This document shows positions 12,817 to 26,996 of a DNA stretch of 64,000 bases, one piece after another. Below the pieces are notes generated by a model, which was not told the origin of the DNA, searched no databases, and worked only from the letters and a program-made list of their open reading frames with translations. This stretch comes from Candidatus Paraburkholderia kirkii. GTDB lineage: Bacteria > Pseudomonadota > Gammaproteobacteria > Burkholderiales > Burkholderiaceae. The stretch lies in the NCBI GenBank assembly GCA_001189345.1, contig LFKV01000008.1, forward strand, positions 36,249 to 100,248, in the 5' to 3' direction. Each line of letters starts with the position of its first letter. Within the stretch, counting starts at the first letter, position 1. Both the position numbers and the translations under genes were made by a program.

Positions 12817-13701
12817 TCAGGCCGGCAGGTCGGCGGCCTGGATCAGGAACACGTTGCCGTCGCCGGCGCTGGTCGAGAGCCAGACGAGATCGAGGCCGCC
12901 CAGCGCCGCCTCGACATTCGACCGCTCGTTGCCGATCTCGACGACGAGTACGCCGTCCTCGGTCAGCCATTTGCCCGCGTCGCGCACGATGCGCCGCACC
13001 ACGTCCATGCCGTCCGCGCCGCCCGCGAGCGCGAGCTCGGACTCGTGCCGGTATTCCTCGGGCAGCGCCTGCATCGCCTGCGCGTTGACGTACGGCGGAT
13101 TCGTGATGATCACCTCGTAGCGCTCCTGCGGCAGCGGCGCGTACAGGTCGCCCTCGTAGAGGCTCACGCGCTCGCCGAGCCCGTAATCGTCGACGTTGCG
13201 GCGCGCTACCGCGAGCGCGTCCGGCGAGATGTCGACGGCATCAACATCGGCGTTCTCGAAGGCCTGCGCCGCGAGAATCGCGAGACACCCCGAGCCGGTG
13301 CAGAGCTCGAGCACGTGCGTGACCTGGTCCGGATCGGCGACGTACGGCTGCAAGCCGTCCTGCAGCAGCTCGCCGATGAACGAACGCGGCACGATCACGC
13401 GCTCGTCGACGTAGAAGCGGCGGCCGTGCATCCACGCTTCCTGCGTGATGTACGCGGCGGGAATGCGCTCCTTGGCGCGGCGCTCGATCACTTTCATGAC
13501 GGCGTCGATCTCGTGGTCGAGCAGGCGCGCGTCGAGGAACGGATCGAGCGTATCGAGCGGCAGGTGCAGCGTGTGCAGGATCAGATACGCGGCTTCGTCG
13601 TAGGCATTGGTCGGGCCGTGGCCGAACGACAGGCCGGCTTCGGTGAAGCGCGAAACGCCGAAGCGCAGCAGATCGCGCACGGTGGTAAAGGGCAGCGCCA
13701 T
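12817..13701 (-). CDS. prmB: Ribosomal protein L3 glutamine methyltransferase PrmB
   Basis: Methylates a glutamine of ribosomal protein L3 using SAM. The 294-residue protein has a helical N-terminal domain, the SAM-binding ELCTGSGCLAILAA near residue 135 and the catalytic TNPPYVNA near 203, which marks glutamine/adenine N-methyltransferases. AYITQEAWMHGRRFYVDERV is typical of PrmB rather than PrmC. I start at ATG 13701 after an AAAAAGGAG ribosome site; the open frame extends further only as background. It follows dapE by 41 bp on the same strand. Confidence 0.93.
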   Translation of the reverse strand: MALPFTTVRDLLRFGVSRFTEAGLSFGHGPTNAYDEAAYLILHTLHLPLDTLDPFLDARLLDHEIDAVMKVIERRAKERIPAAYITQEAWMHGRRFYVDERVIVPRSFIGELLQDGLQPYVADPDQVTHVLELCTGSGCLAILAAQAFENADVDAVDISPDALAVARRNVDDYGLGERVSLYEGDLYAPLPQERYEVIITNPPYVNAQAMQALPEEYRHESELALAGGADGMDVVRRIVRDAGKWLTEDGVLVVEIGNERSNVEAALGGLDLVWLSTSAGDGNVFLIQAADLPA

Positions 13702-13742
13702 CGAAGGCTCCTTTTTATTGTCGGACTGATGGTGTGGTGAAT

Positions 13743-14987
<1,245 letters not shown>

Positions 14988-15359
14988 TCACGCAAAGAGC
15001 GTTTCGTACTGCTCGGCGGAAAACCCGAGCGTCTTCACGCGTCCGTTCACGACGACGACCGGCCGCTTGATGATCGACAGCTTGTGGATCATCAGCGCGA
15101 TCGCGTCGGCGGTCGTGTCGGCTTCGGCCTTGTGCACGTCGGATAGGCCCCGCCACGTCGTGCCGCGCTTGTTGATGAGCTGGTCGAGCGGCACGTCCTT
15201 GAGGCAGTCCTGAACCAGCTTCTCGTTCACGCCGGCCTTCTTGAAGTCGTGGAACTCGAACGGCACGCCGTGCTCTTCCAGCCACACGCGCACTTTCTTC
15301 ACGGTGTCGCAGTTGGGGATGCCGTACACGACGGTCGTCGGGGTGGATCCGCGCGCCAC
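14988..15359 (-). CDS. ArsC/Spx-family reductase-like protein (YffB type)
   Basis: A 123-residue thioredoxin-fold protein. The start GTG 15359 gives TTVVYGIPNCDTVKKVRVWLEE, with a single cysteine in NCDT as in YffB/Spx-like proteins. INKRGTTWRGL and IIKRPVVVVNGR are the family's other conserved segments. The true function of YffB-type proteins is uncertain; glutathione-dependent reduction has been proposed. The start lies two bases after the dapD stop, so it is translationally tied to dapD. Intact. Confidence 0.88.
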   Translation of the reverse strand: MARGSTPTTVVYGIPNCDTVKKVRVWLEEHGVPFEFHDFKKAGVNEKLVQDCLKDVPLDQLINKRGTTWRGLSDVHKAEADTTADAIALMIHKLSIIKRPVVVVNGRVKTLGFSAEQYETLFA

Positions 15360-15361
15360 GC

Positions 15362-16189
15362 TCAGTCGCCTCGCAGCAGCTCGTTCAGGCCGACCTTCGC
15401 GCGCGTCTTGGCATCGACCTTCTTGACGATCACCGCGCAGTACAGATTGTGCGTACCGTCCTTCGACGGCAGGTTGCCCGCCACCACGACCGAGCCCGCC
15501 GGAATGCGGCCGTAGCTCACTTCGCCGGTTTCGCGGTCGTAGATCTTGGTCGACTGGCCGAGATACACGCCCATCGAGATGACCGAGTTCTTCTCGACGA
15601 TCACGCCTTCCACCACTTCCGAGCGCGCGCCGATGAAGCAGTTGTCCTCGATGATGACCGGATTCGCCTGCAGCGGCTCCAGCACGCCGCCGATGCCCAC
15701 GCCGCCCGACAGATGCACGTTCTTGCCGATCTGCGCGCACGAGCCGACGGTGGCCCACGTGTCGACCATCGTGCCTTCGTCGACGTAAGCGCCGATGTTG
15801 GTGTACGACGGCATCAGCACGACGTTCTTCGCGATGAACGAGCCGCGCCGCGCGATGGCCGGCGGCACCACGCGGAAGCCGCCCGCCGCGAAATCCTCGG
15901 CCGTGTAGTTCGCGAACTTCGAGGGCACCTTGTCGTAGAACTGGGAGTAGCCGCCGGCGGGCATCGGCGCGTTGTCTTCGAGGCGGAACGACAGCAGCAC
16001 GGCCTTCTTGAGCCACTGATTCACGACCCACTCGCCGTCGCGCTTCTCGGCGACGCGCATCTGGCCACGGTCGAGCTGCTCGATCGCGTGCGCGACGGCT
16101 TCGCGGACTTCGGCGGGCGCGGCCTTGGCGGACAGCTCGGCGTGGTTTTCCCAGGCGGTATCGATGATGCTCTGAGTTTGTTGCGACAT
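15362..16189 (-). CDS. dapD: Tetrahydrodipicolinate N-succinyltransferase DapD
   Basis: Transfers succinyl from succinyl-CoA to tetrahydrodipicolinate in DAP/lysine synthesis. The 275-residue protein has the N-terminal helical part and a left-handed beta-helix built of hexapeptide repeats ([29 protein letters not shown] region, near 120-150), followed by [19 protein letters not shown] start at ATG 16189, [14 protein letters not shown]. It follows dapC by 35 bp and is coupled to the ArsC-like gene. Intact. Confidence 0.95.
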   Translation of the reverse strand: MSQQTQSIIDTAWENHAELSAKAAPAEVREAVAHAIEQLDRGQMRVAEKRDGEWVVNQWLKKAVLLSFRLEDNAPMPAGGYSQFYDKVPSKFANYTAEDFAAGGFRVVPPAIARRGSFIAKNVVLMPSYTNIGAYVDEGTMVDTWATVGSCAQIGKNVHLSGGVGIGGVLEPLQANPVIIEDNCFIGARSEVVEGVIVEKNSVISMGVYLGQSTKIYDRETGEVSYGRIPAGSVVVAGNLPSKDGTHNLYCAVIVKKVDAKTRAKVGLNELLRGD

Positions 16190-16224
16190 AGTGATATCAA
16201 GGATGGAAAGATGGACTGGCACGC

Positions 16225-17366
16225 TCAGGACCCGAGCGTGCGGCAGAATTCGACGATGCGGCGAGCCCCTTCGACACATTCTCCGGTCTCGGCGACGAGC
16301 GCGATGCGCACGAAGCCTTCGCCCGGATTCGTGCCGTGCGCCGCGCGAGCGAGGAAAGAGCCCGGCAGAACCGTCACATTATAGTCGGCGTACAGGCGCG
16401 CCGCGAACTCGGTATCCGTCGTGAGGCCGGTGCGCGAGACCTTCGCCTAGAGGTAGAACGCGGCGTCGGGCAGGCGGACGTCGAGCACCTCGGCGAGCAT
16501 CGGCGTGACCGTCTGGAATTTTTTCAGATACTTCGCGCGGTTGTCGCGCACGTGCGTTTCATCCTGCCACGCGGCGATGCTCGCGCGCTGGAACACCGTC
16601 GAGAGCGCCGCGCCGTGATACGTGCGATAGAGCAGGAAGTCCTTCAGGATCGATGCGTCGCCCGCGACGAAGCCCGAGCGCATGCCCGGCACGTTCGAGC
16701 GCTTCGACAGGCTCGACAGCATCACCAGGCGATCGAAGCCGCGGCCCAGCAGGCGCGCCGCCTCGAGGCCACCGAGCGGCGGTTTCGTCTCGTCGAAGTA
16801 GATCTCCGAGTAGCACTCGTCCGACGCGATCACGAAGCCGTGCTGTCCGACAGCGCGAACAGCTCGCGCCAGTTGTCGAGCGTGAGCACCGCGCCGGTCG
16901 GGTTGCCCGGCGAGCACACGTAGAGCAGTTGCGTGCGCGCCCAGATGTGATCCGGCACGACCGAGTAGTCGCAGGCGAAGTTGCGGGAAGGATCGCTGTT
17001 GACGAAGTAGGGCTCGGCGCCCGCGAGCAGGGCCGCGCCTTCGTAGATTTGATAGAACGGGTTCGGACAGAGTACGATGGGCGGTCCGGCGGCGTCCGTG
17101 CCGCGGCTGTCGACGACCTTCTGCGCGAGCGCGAACAGCGCTTCCCGCGAGCCGGAGACAGGCAGCACCTGCGTGGCCGGATTGACAGCTTCGAGGCCGT
17201 CGAGCGAAGCGATCACCGCGTCGCGGATGAGCGCCGGCGTCGGATGCTTCGGCTCGCCGATGCCGAAGCTGATCGGCGTGAATCCGGCGCGCGGCTCGAT
17301 GCCCTTGAAGAGCGCACGAAGCTTTTCGAACGGATAGGGCTGAAGTTTCTTGAGAAGTGGATTCAC
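16225..17366 (-). pseudogene. dapC: N-succinyldiaminopimelate aminotransferase DapC, frameshift plus amber
   Basis: PLP aminotransferase of the succinylase DAP pathway. GTG 17366 gives NPLLKKLQPYPFEKLRALF; later come ISFGIGEPKHPTP, CSPGNPTGAVL and, in another frame, ASDECYSEIYFDE and the PLP-lysine motif SLSKRSNVPGMRSGF. A one-base loss near 16845 shifts the frame after LFALSD. A TAG at 16447-16449 then replaces the expected Trp in PDAAFYLWAKV. The rest ([26 protein letters not shown]) is clean to the stop at 16225. Two independent lesions make loss of function likely. In other bacteria ArgD can supply this activity, which could explain tolerance. Confidence 0.9.
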
Positions 17367-17588
17367 GGCGTGACCGGTAAGCAGTGAGCGATGCGCGCGA
17401 GGCGCGGAGCGCCTGCCGGAGCAGCATCGGAAGACATCGAACGGACGCGAAACAAGCAGCGCGCGCCCCCGCGCCCCAAGCGGGCGGCGGCGTGCGGCAC
17501 GAAGGACGAAAGCGCGAATGAAGAAGCTCATGAGCCACGAAATGGGCGCGATGGCGGAGACGAGGACGACCCGGAACGGAGTGCCGCA

Positions 17589-18573
17589 ATGACCCGCGGT
17601 CTGCACAACGCGTGGCCAACGCTCGCGATCATGCTGGGCGCGTCGGTGTGGGGCCTCGTCTGGTACCCGATGCGCATGCTCGCCGCGATGGGCTTCACGG
17701 GCACCGCCGCCAGTGCGACCACCAGCGGCGCCGCATGCCTCTTCGTGCTGCTGGCGAAGCGCCCGATCAGCACGCTTTCCTGGCACTGGCTGCTCGTCGC
17801 GCTCGGCGCGGCGGCGGGCGTGACCAGCATCGGCTTCGTGTGGGGCGCGATCCACGGCCAGGTGATGCGCGTGCTGCTGCTCTTCTATCTGACCCCCGCC
17901 TGGACCGCGCTCTTCGCGCACTTCATCCTGAGAGACCGCCTGACGCGCGCCGACGCCGCGCTGTCGCTCCTCTCGCTCGCGGGCGCCGTGACGATGCTCT
18001 GGTCGCCCGAGCTTGGCATGCCGCTGCCCGCCGATTTCGCCGAATGGGCGGGTCTCATGGGCGGCATGGGTTTCGCGATGAGCAACGTGCTCATCGTCAG
18101 GATCACGCGCACGCTGCCCGCGATGAAACCCGAGATGCGCACCGCCGTGATCTTCGGCGGCGCGGCGCTCGTCGCCTCGCTCGCCGCGCTGCTCGAGCCG
18201 ATGCCCGCGCCTCCCGCCGCCGCCCAGCTTCCCGCCGTGGCGCTCATCATGATCGGTCTCGGCATCGTGCTCGCGGCGAACAACGTGATCGTGCAAGTCG
18301 GGCTCGCGCGCGTGCCGGCCAATCGCGCGTCGATCATCATGCTCTTCGAAACTCGTGGTCACGGCGCTGTCGTCGTGGCTCTTCGCGGGCGAGGTGCCCG
18401 GCCCGCGCGAATGGGCGGGCGGCGCGTGCATCGTCGCCGCGTGCGTGCTGTCGGCGTGGGCGCACCGCACGCGCGCGTCGCGTGCATCGCGTGCGCCGGC
18501 CGCGGCCGAACCGCCCGACGTCGCCGGACGCGAGCCGGAAAGCAAAAAGAAATCGACTCGCGCGATGGTATGA
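17589..18573 (+). pseudogene. EamA/DMT family transporter, one-base insertion
   Basis: A ten-helix drug/metabolite-type permease. From ATG 17589 the protein is hydrophobic (WPTLAIMLGASVWGLVWYPMR, LLLFYLTPAWTALFAH) and keeps frame to LFE at 18348. There GAAAC replaces an expected GAAC, and the continuation LVVTALSSWLFAGEVPG lies in the next frame, ending at 18571-18573. Restoring the frame gives one last helix and a basic tail. The single homopolymer insertion could be a sequencing error. Substrate unknown. It is divergent from dapC across 222 bp of sequence with no clear signal. Confidence 0.82.
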
Positions 18574-18703
18574 TGGTGCCCGCTGCGCCGGACCCCTCGC
18601 ACAACGCACAATGATGCGCGGCGTGGCCGAACGCGATCGACGGGCCGCGCTGCGACCTGTCCGCTATTCATCCTCCGTCACCATTCCAAACAGCGATATC
18701 GCC

Positions 18704-21700
18704 GTGCGGCTGACCTCGATAAAACTCGCTGGCTTCAAGTCCTTCGTCGATCCCACGCATTTTCAAGTCCCCGGCCAGCTGGTCGGCGTCGTCGGGCCGA
18801 ACGGCTGTGGCAAGTCCAACATCATCGATGCCGTGCGCTGGGTGCTCGGCGAATCGCGCGCCTCGGAGCTGCGCGGCGAATCGATGCAGGACGTGATCTT
18901 CAACGGATCGACGGCGCGCAAGCCCGGCAGCCGGGCAAGCGTCGAACTGATCTTCGATAACGCCGAAGGCCGTGCTGCCGGCCAATGGAGCAGCTACGGC
19001 GAAATCGCCGTGAAGCGCGTGCTCACGCGCGACGGCACCTCCAGCTACTACATCAACAATCTGCCCGCGCGCCGCCGCGACATCCAGGACATCTTCCTCG
19101 GCACGGGCCTCGGCCCGCGCGCGTACGCGATCATCGGGCAGGGCATGATCGCGCGCATCATCGAGGCGAAGCCGGAAGAGCTGCGCGTGTTTCTCGAGGA
19201 AGCCGCGGGCGTGTCGAAGTACAAGGAGCGCCGCTGCGAGACCGAGAACCGTCTGCACGACACGCGCGAGAACCTGACGCGCGTCGAGGACATCGTCCGC
19301 GAGCTCTCCGCGAATCTCGAGAAGCTCGAGGCGCAGGCGGTGGTTGCGACCCGATACAAGGAACTGCAGGCCGAGGGGGAGGAGAAGCAGCGCCTGCTGT
19401 GGCTTCTGCGCAAGCGGGAAGCGGGCAGCGAAGCGGAGCGCCAGCAACGCGCGATCCGCGAGGCGCAGGTCGAGCTCGAAGCGCAGACCGCGCGTCTGCG
19501 CGAAGTCGAGGCGCACCTGGAGACGCTGCGCGTCGCGCACTACAGCGCGAGCGATGCGATGCAGGGCGCGCAGGGCGCGCTCTACGAAGCCAATGCCGAA
19601 GTGAGCCGGCTGGAGGCGGAGATCCGCTTCATCGTCGAGTCGTGCAATCGCGTGCAGGCGCAGATCGCCGCGCTCACGGCGCAGCGCGAGCAGTGGCAGG
19701 CGCAGGCGCAGAAGGCGCGCGACGAGATCGACAGCGCCACCGAGGCGCTCGCCGAAGGCGAGGAGAAAGCCGCGATCGCGCAAGAGAACGCCGCCGCGAA
19801 GCACGACGCGCTGCCCGCGCTCGAAGCCCGCTGGCGCGATGCTCAGGCGCAACTGAACGAGGAGCGCGCGGGCATCGCGCGCGCGGAGCAGGCGCTGAAG
19901 CTCGAGGTGGCGCATCAGCGCAACGCCGATCAGCAGCTTCAGCAACTCCAGCAGCGCCAGGAGCGTCTGAAGACCGAAGCGAGCGGCCTCGATGCACCCG
20001 ACGAAGCGCAGCTCGAGGCGCTGCGCATGCAGCTCGCCGAAAACGAAGAAATTCTCGCCGAAGCGCAGGCGCGTCTTGCCGATGCGCAGGAAACCGTGCC
20101 GCGTCTCGATGCCGAGCGCCGCGCCGCGCAGGAACGCGTGCAGAAGGAAAGCGCGCAGATCCATCAGCTTGAGGCGCGCCTCGCCGCGCTCAAGGCATTG
20201 CAGGAGAGCGTGCAGACCGAAGGCAAGATCCAGCCGTGGCTCGACAGGCACGAGCTCGGCGCGCTGCCGCGCCTGTGGAAGAAGCTGCACGTCGAACCCG
20301 GCTGGGAAGCGATGCTCGAATCCGTGCTGCGCGAGCGTCTTGCGGCGCTCGAGGTATCGAATCTCGACTGGATCAAAGCCTTCGCCACCGATGCGCCGCC
20401 CGCGAAGCTCGCGTTCTATTCGCCGCCCGTCGCGGGCAAGCCAGTCGAGACGCCGCAAGGCCTGCGCTCGCTGCTCTCGCTGGTGCGCATCGACGATCCG
20501 GGCCTGCGCGCGGTGCTCAACGAATGGCTCGGCACGACCTTCGTCGCCGACGACATCGCGCAGGCGCTGGCCTCGCGCAGCCAGTTGCCGGAAGGCGCCG
20601 CGTTCGTCGTGAAGGCGGGGCACGTCGTGACGCGCGTCGGCGTGCAACTCTACGCGTCGGATTCCGAGCAGTCGGGCATGCTCGCGCGCGCCCAGGAAAT
20701 CGAGAATCTCGCGACGCAGGTGCGCACGCAGGCGCTGCTCTCCGACGAAGCGAAAGCGCACGCCGTGCGCGCCGACGCGGCCCACACTCAGGGCTCACAG
20801 GCGCTCGCGGAAGCGCGCGCCGCCGCCGAGCGCGCGACGCAGCGCGTCCACGCGCTGCAGTTGGACGTGCTGAAGCTCGCGCAGGCGCACGAGCGGTACA
20901 CGCAACGCAACACGCAGATCGGCGAGGAGCTGGAGGAGATCGCCGCCCAGATCGAGGAGCAGCGTGCGCTGCGCGCGGAATCGGAAGCCGCGTTCGAGCG
21001 CCACGATGCCGAGATCGCGCAGCTGCAGGCGCGTTTCGAGGACAACCAGCTCGCGTTCGAGGCGCTCGACGAGCAGCTCACGAACGCGCGCCACGAACTG
21101 CGCGAACTGGAGCGCGCCGCGAGCGACGCGAGTTTCGCGGTGCGCGGGCTCGCCGCGAAGATCGACGAGTACCGGCGCAACATCGACACGGCGCACGAGC
21201 AGAGCGAGCGCATCGCGGGCACGCTGGAAGACGCGCGCGCCGAGCTCGAGACCATCAACGAGCAGACCGCGCAGACCAGCCTGCAGGACGCGCTCGAAGT
21301 GCGCGCGGCGCGCGAGGAGTCGCTGCATGCGGCGCGCGTCGAATTGGACGATCTCACCGCGCGCCTGTGTCAGGCCGACGAGCAGCGTCTGGTGGCCGAG
21401 CGCTCGCTGCAGCCGCTGCGCGACCGCATCAACGAATTGCAGTTGAAGGAGCAGGCCGCGCGCATCAGCGGGGAGCAGTTCGTCGAGCAGTTGCAGGCGG
21501 CGGGCGTGGACGAGGCCGAGCTCGCCGAGAAACTCGCGCCGGACATGAAGCCGTCGTATCTGCAGGGCGAAGTCACGCGCCTGAACAACGCGATCAACGC
21601 GCTCGGGCCCGTCAACATGGCGGCGCTCGAAGAGCTGGCGGCGGCGACCGAGCGCAAGCACTTCCTCGACGCGCAGTCGGCGGACCTGAATGACGCCATC

Positions 21701-22219
21701 GGCACGCTGGAAGACGCGATCCAGAAAATCGACCAGGAAACGCGCGCCCTGCTGCAAGGCACGTTCGACGAGGTGAACCGCCACTTCGGCGAGCTGTTCC
21801 CGCGTCTTTTCGGCGGCGGCCAGGCGAAGCTCATCATGACCGGCGACGAGATCTTCGACGCTGGCGTGCAGGTGATGGCGCAGCCTCCCGGCAAGAAGAA
21901 CTCGACGATTCACCTGCTTTCGGGCGGAGAAAAGGCGCTCACCGCAACCGCGCTCGTGTTCGCGATGTTCCGGCTGAATCCCGCGCCGTTCTGTCTGCTG
22001 GACGAAGTGGACGCGCCGCTCGACGACGCGAACACCGAGCGCTTCGCGAACCTCGTGCGCGCGATGGCGGCCAAGACGCAGTTCCTGTTCATCTCGCACA
22101 ACAAGATCGCGATGGAAATGGCGCAGCAGCTGATCGGCGTGACGATGCAGGAGCAGGGCGTGTCGCGCATCGTGGCGGTGGATATGGAATCGGCGGCGGG
22201 TTTCGCGCAGAACGGCTGA
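18704..22219 (+). CDS. smc: Chromosome segregation protein SMC
   Basis: Condensin ATPase that organises and segregates the chromosome. The 1171-residue protein has Walker A VGPNGCGKSN at 30-39, two long coiled coils (about 170-500 and 680-1010) rich in Ala/Glu/Arg, a hinge near 520-650, the signature LLSGGEKALTA near 1070 and Walker B CLLDEVDAPLDD near 1100. I start at GTG 18704 (VRLTSIKLAGFKSFVDPTHF); the open frame upstream overlaps the broken EamA gene and is not SMC-like. A cysteine stands in KERRCETENRL, where I would expect arginine. Intact. Confidence 0.96.
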   Translation: MRLTSIKLAGFKSFVDPTHFQVPGQLVGVVGPNGCGKSNIIDAVRWVLGESRASELRGESMQDVIFNGSTARKPGSRASVELIFDNAEGRAAGQWSSYGEIAVKRVLTRDGTSSYYINNLPARRRDIQDIFLGTGLGPRAYAIIGQGMIARIIEAKPEELRVFLEEAAGVSKYKERRCETENRLHDTRENLTRVEDIVRELSANLEKLEAQAVVATRYKELQAEGEEKQRLLWLLRKREAGSEAERQQRAIREAQVELEAQTARLREVEAHLETLRVAHYSASDAMQGAQGALYEANAEVSRLEAEIRFIVESCNRVQAQIAALTAQREQWQAQAQKARDEIDSATEALAEGEEKAAIAQENAAAKHDALPALEARWRDAQAQLNEERAGIARAEQALKLEVAHQRNADQQLQQLQQRQERLKTEASGLDAPDEAQLEALRMQLAENEEILAEAQARLADAQETVPRLDAERRAAQERVQKESAQIHQLEARLAALKALQESVQTEGKIQPWLDRHELGALPRLWKKLHVEPGWEAMLESVLRERLAALEVSNLDWIKAFATDAPPAKLAFYSPPVAGKPVETPQGLRSLLSLVRIDDPGLRAVLNEWLGTTFVADDIAQALASRSQLPEGAAFVVKAGHVVTRVGVQLYASDSEQSGMLARAQEIENLATQVRTQALLSDEAKAHAVRADAAHTQGSQALAEARAAAERATQRVHALQLDVLKLAQAHERYTQRNTQIGEELEEIAAQIEEQRALRAESEAAFERHDAEIAQLQARFEDNQLAFEALDEQLTNARHELRELERAASDASFAVRGLAAKIDEYRRNIDTAHEQSERIAGTLEDARAELETINEQTAQTSLQDALEVRAAREESLHAARVELDDLTARLCQADEQRLVAERSLQPLRDRINELQLKEQAARISGEQFVEQLQAAGVDEAELAEKLAPDMKPSYLQGEVTRLNNAINALGPVNMAALEELAAATERKHFLDAQSADLNDAIGTLEDAIQKIDQETRALLQGTFDEVNRHFGELFPRLFGGGQAKLIMTGDEIFDAGVQVMAQPPGKKNSTIHLLSGGEKALTATALVFAMFRLNPAPFCLLDEVDAPLDDANTERFANLVRAMAAKTQFLFISHNKIAMEMAQQLIGVTMQEQGVSRIVAVDMESAAGFAQNG

Positions 22220-22396
22220 CGCATCGTCGCCAATCGCGGAGTTTTGAACGAGCGGCAGGCCGGACCGTGTCCGGTCATTGCGCCAAGACGCGGAGTGGTG
22301 CGCATCGGCCAGGCGGCGGCGAGAAGCCGGAACGCGGCGCGATGCGTGCGACAGATCGCGCGGCGCTTCGTAACTTAAAAGAATGATGGAGCCTGC

Positions 22397-23650
22397 ATGG
22401 ACGAGTTGACACTCGGTTTGATTGGAGCCGGAGCCGTGGTGGTGGGCGGCGTGGTCGTGTACAACGCGTGGCAGAGCGCGAAGGTGCGGCGCAGGATGCC
22501 GCGCCCGATGCCCGACGAAGCGGCCGATGCGCTCGTGCGCCAGGAGACCGACGACGAGCAGCCGTTCATCGAGCCCGTGCGCCAGCCGCGCCGCGAGCCG
22601 GAAGCGGGAGACGGCGGCGATCAGCCGCGCGACACGCGCGTGGAGCCGAGCTTCGGCGGCGCGAGTTCGGCGACCACGGCGCCGCCGCCGGTCGCGCCCG
22701 CCGATACCGCCGTCGATCTTCAGGCCGAGGCGACGTCCGCCAACGGCCTCTCCGAGGAAGCCGAGAGCCGCGGCGAGGACGAGCGCACCGAACCGGTGAT
22801 GCCCGCCGCCGCCGCCATTTCGTCGGCGCCGCCGGCCGTGGTGGATCGCCGCATCGACTGCGTCGTGCCGATCCGCCTCGCCGCGCCCGTCGCGGGCGAC
22901 CGCGTGATTCCGCTCGCGCAGCGTCTGCGTCGCGCGGGCACGAAACCCGTCACGATCGAAGGCAAGGCCGAAGGCCAGAGCACGTGGGAATTGCCGCGCA
23001 ACGGCGTGCGTTACGAAGAGCTGCGCGCGGCCGCGCAGCTGGCGAACCGTAGCGGTCCGCTGAACGAGCTCGAATTCTCGGAGTTCGTGACCGGCGTGCA
23101 GCGTCTTGCCGACGCCATCGACGGGTCGCCCGAATGCCCCGACATGATGGAAACCGTCGGCATGGCGCGCGAGCTCGATGCGTTCGCCGCGCAGTGCGAC
23201 GCGCAGCTCTCGATCAACATTCTCTCCGACGGTGCGCCGTGGTCGGCGAATTACGTGCAGGCGGTGGCGTCGCAGGACGGCCTCCTGCTCTCGCGCGACG
23301 GCACGCGCTTCGTGAAGCTCGACGCGAAGCAGAATCCCGTGTTCATGCTCCAGTTCGGCGACACCAACTTCCTGCGCGACGACCTCACGTACAAGGGCGG
23401 CCGGATGATCACGCTGGTGCTCGACGTGCCCTTCGCCGACGAGGACATTCTTCCGTTCCGGCTGATGTGCGACTACGCGAAGTCGCTGTCGGAGCGCATC
23501 GGCGCGCGCGTCGTCGACGATCAGCGCCGGCCGCTGCCGGAATCCGCGCTGCTCGCCATCGAAAAGCAGCTGATGACGCTTTATGCGAAGCTGGAGCAGG
23601 CGAGCATTCCGGCCGGCTCGCCGGCGACGCGGCGGCTCTTCAGCCAGTAG
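22397..23650 (+). CDS. zipA: Cell division protein ZipA
   Basis: Anchors FtsZ to the inner membrane. The 417-residue protein has an N-terminal membrane segment (LTLGLIGAGAVVVGGVVVY, about 4-22), a basic stretch KVRRRMPRP, a long Pro/Glu/Ala-rich linker to about 150, and a C-terminal FtsZ-binding domain with FMLQFGDTNFLRDDLTYKGG near 315-335. The linker is variable in the family. It lies between smc and ligA, 177 bp after smc. ATG 22397 follows TGGAG. A terminator follows. Intact. Confidence 0.9.
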   Translation: MDELTLGLIGAGAVVVGGVVVYNAWQSAKVRRRMPRPMPDEAADALVRQETDDEQPFIEPVRQPRREPEAGDGGDQPRDTRVEPSFGGASSATTAPPPVAPADTAVDLQAEATSANGLSEEAESRGEDERTEPVMPAAAAISSAPPAVVDRRIDCVVPIRLAAPVAGDRVIPLAQRLRRAGTKPVTIEGKAEGQSTWELPRNGVRYEELRAAAQLANRSGPLNELEFSEFVTGVQRLADAIDGSPECPDMMETVGMARELDAFAAQCDAQLSINILSDGAPWSANYVQAVASQDGLLLSRDGTRFVKLDAKQNPVFMLQFGDTNFLRDDLTYKGGRMITLVLDVPFADEDILPFRLMCDYAKSLSERIGARVVDDQRRPLPESALLAIEKQLMTLYAKLEQASIPAGSPATRRLFSQ

Positions 23651-23698
23651 ACGCGGTGCGCGCGAGATTTCCAAACGCGCGCTTGCTGCCAGAGGATC

Positions 23699-23724
23699 GC
23701 GCCCCATAAGGGGCGCTTTCTTTT
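23699..23724 (+). terminator. Rho-independent terminator after zipA
   Basis: GCGCCCC-ATAA-GGGGCGC makes a 7-bp stem with a tetraloop, followed by TTTCTTTT. It separates smc-zipA from ligA. Confidence 0.85.
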
Positions 23725-23787
23725 GCGTGCGCGCTGCCGCACTCGCGCCCGCACTCAGGCCATTCGGCCGATGCCATGATTTACTGA

Positions 23788-26452
<2,665 letters not shown>

Positions 26453-26487
26453 CGCCGTGCGTATCGGACCGCAAGAAGATCGGGCAG

Positions 26488-26519
26488 AAGGCCGCTTCGC
26501 GGGGAGCGGCCTTTTCTTT
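26488..26519 (+). terminator. Rho-independent terminator after ligA-def
   Basis: AAGGCCGCT-(8 nt)-AGCGGCCTT gives a 9-bp stem followed by TTCTTT. It is placed right after the def stop. Confidence 0.85.
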
Positions 26520-26754
26520 ACGCCGGCGTTTTCGGATTGCCGCTGATATCGGGCTGGCGGAACAGGGCGACGTGCTCCGGATTCGCGGACGCCTGCAGGC
26601 GTCCGTCCGGCAGGCGGGCGATCACCATTTCGCCGATGCCGGGGCTCATCACGACGACTTCGTCGCGCAGGGCGAGCAGGGCTTCGAGCCGTCGTCGGCC
26701 GCTCACGATCTCAAGACCGGTTCCCGTCTCACGAACGATGATCTCAACTGACAT
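26518..26754 (-). CDS. Small hypothetical protein, ParB-N-terminus-like segment
   Basis: A 78-residue protein from ATG 26754 (MSVEIIVRETG). The segment GLEIVSGRRRLEALLAL near 17-33 resembles the EIVxGERR part of ParB/Srx-like domains, but the rest of that domain is missing, so I treat this only as a likeness. The remainder (VVVMSPGIGEMVIARLPDGRLQ) has no motif I know. It converges on the def terminator, which it overlaps by two bases. The gap 26755-26996 upstream shows no gene or clear promoter. Codon use looks like its neighbours. Confidence 0.5.
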   Translation of the reverse strand: MSVEIIVRETGTGLEIVSGRRRLEALLALRDEVVVMSPGIGEMVIARLPDGRLQASANPEHVALFRQPDISGNPKTPA

Positions 26755-26996
26755 GGCGATTTTCCCTCGATGCCGTTCAATGCTGGTCCTGCCGCCGTCC
26801 ACCTGATCGGCGCGGCTGCCTGACCGGTGTAACGGATCGGTGATTCATTTTCTTTAGCCAGAAACCGGCCAAAAATGAAAAGGCACGACCGGGGCTGCAT
26901 CGTACCGATTTCCTTGCTGGCGCGTCGTATTTTTGCGACGCAGCGGTGCCCGGCGCGTACGTTCGATCGGACGTGCGCGCGGGCATTCCGGTTTGT

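Noticed and set aside
26518..26754. A true ParB or nuclease function for the small protein
   Set aside because: Only a short GxxxVSGRRRLEA-like stretch matches; the protein is too short for the domain.
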